NCBI GenBank assembly: GCA_900315555.1
Contig: OMZN01000138.1
Span: 1 to 45,681, forward strand
Direction of reading: 5' to 3'
DNA length: 45,681 nucleotides
Origin: an uncultured Eubacteriales bacterium
GTDB lineage: Bacteria > Bacillota > Clostridia > Peptostreptococcales > Anaerovoracaceae
Positions within the stretch are counted from its first letter, which is position 1; each line of letters opens with the position of its first letter. This document shows, one piece after another, positions 42,657 to 45,681 of the stretch. A program made the translations under genes and the position numbers. Under the pieces are notes generated by a model. It had not been told where the DNA came from. It worked only from the letters and a program-made list of their open reading frames with translations, and searched no databases.

Positions 42657-42687
42657 TATCGACATGATCGATTGACATAATCGATTT
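42657..42687. promoter_or_regulatory. ATCGAT tandem sites upstream of the nrdR promoter
   Basis: On the minus strand ATCGATTATGTCA is followed directly by ATCGATCATGTCG, two 13-mers with 11 matches. The element ATAATCGATTT (42677-42687) recalls the palindromes at 35-46 and 201-212. They lie just upstream of the -35 box. Confidence 0.4.
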
Positions 42688-42700
42688 GAGCGCCAAACAG

Positions 42701-42728
42701 GAAAAGCCGGCATGTTTCCATGCCGGCT
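42701..42728 (-). terminator. Terminator after the trigger-factor-like lipoprotein gene
   Basis: On the minus strand a 10-bp GC-rich stem (AGCCGGCATG/CATGCCGGCT) with a GAAA loop is followed by TTTTC. It lies 15 bp after the stop codon. Confidence 0.85.
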
Positions 42729-42742
42729 CAGTGTAATGCATC

Positions 42743-43846
42743 TTAATCGGATACTTTATCTACTACCTTGGCTTTACTCAGGATGAAATTCTCCACCTTC
42801 TCCAGATAGCAGGCCTTCCAGATGTTTTCCTTGCCCTGTGAATCTTCGTAGCTTTCGCCGTTGGCATCCTTGAACGATTTTTCGGTGTAACCGTACTGCT
42901 TCAGGGTCTTCTTGATATAAGCCTTGTATTCCTTCTTGCTGACCTTGATGTCCTCTTTATCAGCAATATAGTAGATGACTTCTTCTTCCTTGACGATATC
43001 CTTGGCGTACGACTTAAGCTGCTTATTGAACTGTGTCGTCGTCATCCCCATCTGGTTTTTGACGAAATCCTTCAGCTTCATGTTGTAGCTTTTAGCATAC
43101 CTGGTATACATGCTCCTGGTATCCTTTACAACGCGGTCGATTTCATCCTGCGGGTACTTTTCCTTCCCGTTCTTGTCCGTCTTTACCTTGGAAGAACTGA
43201 GTACCTTATCCCAAAGATAGGTCTTCTGATCCGTTTCGCCTTCCTTTTTTTCCTTCTTCTCAAGATACTTCTTGATATAAGCTTTGTAGGCAGCAACCGT
43301 CTTGTACTTGCTGTTTTCCTTGACGAACTCCTCATCCAGAGAAGGCGTCACCTGTTTTTGGATCGACTTTACTTTAACCTTGAAGGTAACGTCCTTTCCG
43401 GCTACATCGCTGTCGTTGTAATCCTTCGGAAACGTAAGGTGAAGGGTTTTCGAATCACCGGGCGACAAACCGATAAGGCCGGACTCAAAGCCGTCGATAA
43501 ACTGCTTGGAGCCGATCGTCACGCTGGCGTTATCAGAGGAACCGCCGGAAAAGGACTTGCCGTTGATTTTCCCGTTATAAGAAATGGTAACGGTATCGCC
43601 CTTCTTCACCGTCCCGGTCGTGACATCCTCTGTCTTAGCCGCTTTCTTGAGGCGGGACTTAATCTCTTTGCTGACCTGTGAGCTGGTGACATGCACGGTG
43701 TATTTCTTGACTTCAAGGCCCTTGTATTTTCCAACCTTGACATAGTCAGACAATGTGTAGCCGCTATAGGGGCGGCCGCATCCGGACATGGCCATGGAAA
43801 TGCATACACAGACAGCTACAATCAATGCTATTCTTGATTTTTTCAT
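42743..43846 (-). CDS. Trigger-factor-like peptidyl-prolyl isomerase lipoprotein
   Basis: A 367-residue secreted chaperone-like protein. An N-terminal signal peptide ends in a lipobox (AMSGC, Cys near residue 23), so the protein is probably anchored to the outer face of the membrane. An FKBP domain of trigger-factor type follows (KKGDTVTISYNGKINGKSF, FIDGFESGLIGLSPGD, LTFPKDYNDSDVAGKDVTF). The Lys-rich C-terminal half resembles the trigger factor chaperone arms. It lacks the ribosome-binding N-terminal domain. It probably helps fold exported proteins, a role filled by PrsA elsewhere. The start was chosen at the ATG with AAGGAG. It follows the infC-rpmI-rplT operon. Confidence 0.88.
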   Translation of the reverse strand: MKKSRIALIVAVCVCISMAMSGCGRPYSGYTLSDYVKVGKYKGLEVKKYTVHVTSSQVSKEIKSRLKKAAKTEDVTTGTVKKGDTVTISYNGKINGKSFSGGSSDNASVTIGSKQFIDGFESGLIGLSPGDSKTLHLTFPKDYNDSDVAGKDVTFKVKVKSIQKQVTPSLDEEFVKENSKYKTVAAYKAYIKKYLEKKEKKEGETDQKTYLWDKVLSSSKVKTDKNGKEKYPQDEIDRVVKDTRSMYTRYAKSYNMKLKDFVKNQMGMTTTQFNKQLKSYAKDIVKEEEVIYYIADKEDIKVSKKEYKAYIKKTLKQYGYTEKSFKDANGESYEDSQGKENIWKACYLEKVENFILSKAKVVDKVSD

Positions 43847-43920
43847 ATATCTCCTTGCCTTGCAGCCATTATTGCTGTTCCGATCTCTTGTCCTCACCAT
43901 TCTCCAAATCAACACAAAGG

Positions 43921-44271
43921 TTAAGCGTTTTTAGCCGTGTCGCAAAGCTTGGCAAAAGCCGGCGCATCGTAAACTGCCAGTTCGGCCAGCATCTTCCTGT
44001 TGATGTCAATCCCGGCCTTCTTAAGACCACTGATCAGCTTGCTGTAGGAAAGCCCGTTCATCCTTGCACCGGCATTGATCCTTGCAATCCACATTCTTCT
44101 GTACTGTCTTTTCTTGTTCTTTCTGCCGACGTAAGCACTGCGCATGGATCTCATGACCGCCGGTTTGGCCGCCCTGTAAACCTTGCTCTTCTGTCCGTAG
44201 AAGCCCTTTGCCTGCTTCAGAATCTTCTTGTGCTTTTTATGTGCGTTCAAGCCTTTTTTTACTCTTGCCAT
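43921..44271 (-). CDS. rplT: 50S ribosomal protein L20
   Basis: A 116-residue L20, essential for early 50S assembly. The basic N-terminal helix ([22 protein letters not shown]), [39 protein letters not shown] and [19 protein letters not shown] are diagnostic. It is the last gene of infC-rpmI-rplT, 12 bp after rpmI. L20 commonly represses this operon through the leader in Bacillota. Confidence 0.98.
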   Translation of the reverse strand: MARVKKGLNAHKKHKKILKQAKGFYGQKSKVYRAAKPAVMRSMRSAYVGRKNKKRQYRRMWIARINAGARMNGLSYSKLISGLKKAGIDINRKMLAELAVYDAPAFAKLCDTAKNA

Positions 44272-44283
44272 CGTTCTGCCTCC

Positions 44284-44484
44284 TTACTGTCCCATTGCCC
44301 GCTTAATTCTCTTCAGATCCGCACTGGTCAATGTGGTGGCCTTGCGCAGGCCTCTCTTTCTCTTCTGACTCTTCTTGGTCAGAATATGACTCTTATAGGC
44401 CTTGTTTCTCTTCAATTTGCCGGATCCCAGCGTCTTGAAACGTTTCTTAGCACCCCTGTGGGACTTCATTTTATTCTTTGCCAT
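44284..44484 (-). CDS. rpmI: 50S ribosomal protein L35
   Basis: A 66-residue L35, strongly basic, with the typical [15 protein letters not shown] start and [15 protein letters not shown]. The start codon ATG is preceded by GGAGGAAA. It sits between infC and rplT in the usual order and is 31 bp from the end of infC. Confidence 0.98.
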   Translation of the reverse strand: MAKNKMKSHRGAKKRFKTLGSGKLKRNKAYKSHILTKKSQKRKRGLRKATTLTSADLKRIKRAMGQ

Positions 44485-44515
44485 TCCTATTTCCTCCTGC
44501 AAACAATTTGATGCA

Positions 44516-45037
44516 CTATTTTTTGTCCGGCTTTGGCGCCACAAACATCGTGAGACTGCGTCCCTCGAATTTGGGCTTTTTCTCCACCTCCGCAACATCC
44601 GAAACGACATCTGCGAAACGGTTCATCACTTCAAAGCCTCGGTCCTTATAGTCGCGTTCCCTTCCTCTGAAACGAAGGCTTACCTTAACCTTGTCGCCAT
44701 TTTTGAGGAACTTGGAAGCCGCCTTGGCCTTCACTTCGATGTCATGATCTTCTATGAATGTAGAAAGCCGGATCTCCTTGACTTGCATGTTCTTCTGTTT
44801 CTTGCGGTTTTCTTTTTCTTTTTTCTGCTTGTCGTAGCGATACTTGCCGTAATCCATGATTTTGGCAACCGGCGGATTGGCTCTTGGGGAAATGAGCACA
44901 AGATCCAGGTTTTTCTTTTCTGCCTCTTCCAGTGCTTCTCTCTTGGAGAGGATCCCTAGCTGTTCGCCATTTGAAGCGATCACACGAAGTTCCCTGTCCC
45001 TGATCTCTCCGTTGATCAATGTTCTGTCCTTGCTAAT
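44516..45037 (-). CDS. infC: Translation initiation factor IF-3, ATT start
   Basis: A 173-residue IF-3 that prevents premature subunit joining and checks the initiator tRNA. It contains the N-terminal [14 protein letters not shown] segment, the Lys-rich linker (about 85-100, [18 protein letters not shown]) and the C-terminal domain. The best start is ATT, 8 nt after a strong AAGGAGG, giving the usual [13 protein letters not shown] beginning. ATT starts for infC are well known and allow IF-3 to repress its own translation. An upstream in-frame ATG would add about 25 residues without a good site. It heads the infC-rpmI-rplT operon. Confidence 0.95.
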   Translation of the reverse strand: MSKDRTLINGEIRDRELRVIASNGEQLGILSKREALEEAEKKNLDLVLISPRANPPVAKIMDYGKYRYDKQKKEKENRKKQKNMQVKEIRLSTFIEDHDIEVKAKAASKFLKNGDKVKVSLRFRGRERDYKDRGFEVMNRFADVVSDVAEVEKKPKFEGRSLTMFVAPKPDKK

Positions 45038-45038
45038 T

Positions 45039-45228
45039 GTTCGCACCTCCTTCAGGTCGTTTATATTTGCAAGAATGTTTTTCCGCTGCGACAACACAGC
45101 TGCGGAAGACATAAAAAATAAGCGGATTACTATCCGCTCACCCACCACAACGATATGCAGTCAATGTTATCAACCCGCCGACATACGCCGACCCAGGTGA
45201 GAAGCGGACAACTTCTTCTTCATTTACA
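45039..45228 (-). promoter_or_regulatory. infC leader with L20/IF-3 type control
   Basis: About 190 nt of leader lie between the predicted start site and infC. It holds an intrinsic attenuator (45112-45138) and a dyad TTCCGC/GCGGAA (45081-45107) just before the ribosome binding site. In Bacillota, L20 binds the leader of this operon and prompts premature termination, so such control is likely here. The exact fold was not modelled. Confidence 0.65.
45112..45138 (-). terminator. Attenuator in the infC leader
   Basis: On the minus strand AGCGGAT-AGTA-ATCCGCT forms a 7-bp stem followed by TATTTTTTA. It lies about 75 nt upstream of the infC start and downstream of the predicted promoter. Confidence 0.8.
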
Positions 45229-45234
45229 AAGAAT

Positions 45235-45263
45235 ATCATACCTGAGATCCTATGATCCGTCAA
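45235..45263 (-). promoter_or_regulatory. infC-rpmI-rplT promoter
   Basis: On the minus strand TTGACG (45258-45263) and TATGAT (45235-45240) are exactly 17 bp apart. The start site is predicted near 45228. The tRNA terminator lies immediately upstream. Confidence 0.82.
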
Positions 45264-45274
45264 GTATTCTTTGG

Positions 45275-45315
45275 AAAAAAGACAACCTCTTGGACACTAG
45301 GTCAGCAAGAGATTG
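45275..45315 (-). terminator. Terminator of the tRNA cluster
   Basis: On the minus strand CAATCTCTTG pairs with CAAGAGGTTG (10 bp, one G-U) around a 13-nt loop, followed by TCTTTTTT. It lies 8 bp after the CCA end of tRNA-Phe. Confidence 0.85.
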
Positions 45316-45323
45316 CCTTCGTA

Positions 45324-45399
45324 TGGTGCTCAGACTCGGAATTGAACCAAGGACACGGGGATTTTCAGTCCCCTGCTCTACCAACTGAGCTATCTGAGC
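45324..45399 (-). tRNA. tRNA-Phe (anticodon GAA), CCA encoded
   Basis: Cloverleaf with 7-bp acceptor GCTCAGA/TCTGAGC, D arm AGCTCAGTTGGTAGAGC, anticodon loop CTGAAAA and T arm GGTTCAATTCC. The 3' CCA is encoded at 45324-45326. It is the last tRNA of the cluster. Confidence 0.97.
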
Positions 45400-45418
45400 A
45401 TATAAAATAATATTTTAC

Positions 45419-45495
45419 TGGTGGACCATCAGGGACTCGAACCCCGGACCTGCCGGTTATGAGCCGGATGCTCTGACCAACTGAGCTAATGGTCC
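45419..45495 (-). tRNA. tRNA with CAT anticodon, probably tRNA-Ile2 (lysidine-modified)
   Basis: Acceptor GGACCAT/ATGGTCC, D arm AGCTCAGTTGGTCAGAGC, anticodon loop CTCATAA, T arm GGTTCGAGTCC, and encoded CCA. The C4-G69 and C5-G68 pairs match TilS recognition elements known for tRNA-Ile2, and the acceptor resembles that of Bacillus tRNA-Ile2. An elongator tRNA-Met cannot be fully excluded. Confidence 0.85.
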
Positions 45496-45501
45496 ATACT
45501 T

Positions 45502-45578
45502 TGGTCGGGGTGACAGGATTCGAACCTGCGACCTACTGGTCCCAAACCAGTCGCGCTACCAAGCTGCGCTACACCCCG
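45502..45578 (-). tRNA. tRNA-Pro (anticodon TGG), CCA encoded
   Basis: Acceptor CGGGGTG/CACCCCG, anticodon loop TTTGGGA, T arm AGGTTCGAATCCT, and encoded CCA (45502-45504). The cloverleaf is complete. Confidence 0.97.
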
Positions 45579-45624
45579 TCGTGTAATCATCAGCCTCCAA
45601 GCGCAAATCCACCTAGCTGGATTA

Positions 45625-45681
45625 TGGCAGGGGCAGTAGGATTTGAACCCACGGCACGCGGTTTTGGAGACCGCTGCTCTA
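45625..45681 (-). tRNA. tRNA-Trp (anticodon CCA), 5' end outside the window
   Basis: The 3' part is seen: anticodon stem GCGGT/ACCGC with loop CTCCAAA, T arm GGGTTCAAATCC, acceptor strand TGCCCCT with discriminator G and encoded CCA. The acceptor strand matches Bacillus tRNA-Trp. The D arm and 5' acceptor strand lie past the window edge. Confidence 0.92.

Overview
The window looks like a chromosomal segment of an anaerobic, moderately GC-rich member of the Bacillota, most likely class Clostridia. The reasons are RNase Y, a ThiI lacking the rhodanese domain paired with a NifS-type desulfurase, the infC-rpmI-rplT and mreBCD-PBP2-minD operons, strong AGGAGG ribosome binding sites, sigma-54 control of carbon metabolism, and flavin-based acyl-CoA chemistry (two EtfAB pairs and an acyl-CoA dehydrogenase). 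No phage, transposon, CRISPR or rRNA locus is visible. Most genes lie on the minus strand.

Region 1 (1-9141, minus) is a seven-gene catabolic operon: TPP-dependent dehydrogenase E1 alpha and beta, E2, E3 (acoABCL type), lipoate ligase, a LarA-family protein and a malic enzyme. A textbook sigma-54 promoter (9225-9239) starts it and a strong terminator (238-268) ends it. Region 2 (9142-14893, plus) holds the divergent AcoR-like sigma-54 activator, then a second sigma-54 promoter (11901-11916) driving an SGNH hydrolase, an archaeal-type (type II) GAPDH and an archaeal-type phosphoglycerate kinase. Related upstream activator motifs lie before both sigma-54 promoters, which suggests one regulon on both sides of the activator gene. 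This is the most unusual part of the window.

Region 3 (14959-17975, minus) carries a TylF-like methyltransferase fusion, a small unknown protein, and rpsB-tsf. Region 4 (18406-27848, minus) is a long cluster: etfB2-etfA2, a hotdog thioesterase, an acyl-CoA dehydrogenase, etfB1-etfA1, an SseB-macro-domain protein, prmA, rsmE and larC. LarC is the nickel chelatase for the LarA cofactor, so LarA (region 1) and its maturation factor are both present, though larB and larE are not in the window. Region 5 (27960-31995, minus) holds rny, nifS and thiI.

Region 6 (32185-40090) is the cell-shape cluster: rodA on plus, and radC-mreB-mreC-mreD-PBP2-minD on minus. rodA and rny fire from face-to-face promoters whose -10 boxes overlap. 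Region 7 (40224-45681, minus) holds nrdR-cmk-DUF1015, a trigger-factor-like lipoprotein, infC-rpmI-rplT with an ATT start codon and a leader attenuator, and a tRNA cluster (Trp, Pro, Ile2/Met-CAT, Phe) that ends in its own terminator just upstream of the infC promoter.

Recurrent AT-rich palindromes of the form ATAATCGATTAT near the left edge and before nrdR, and a perfect AAACGTAT-GT-ATACGTTT dyad over the predicted nrdR start site, are candidate operators for unidentified regulators.
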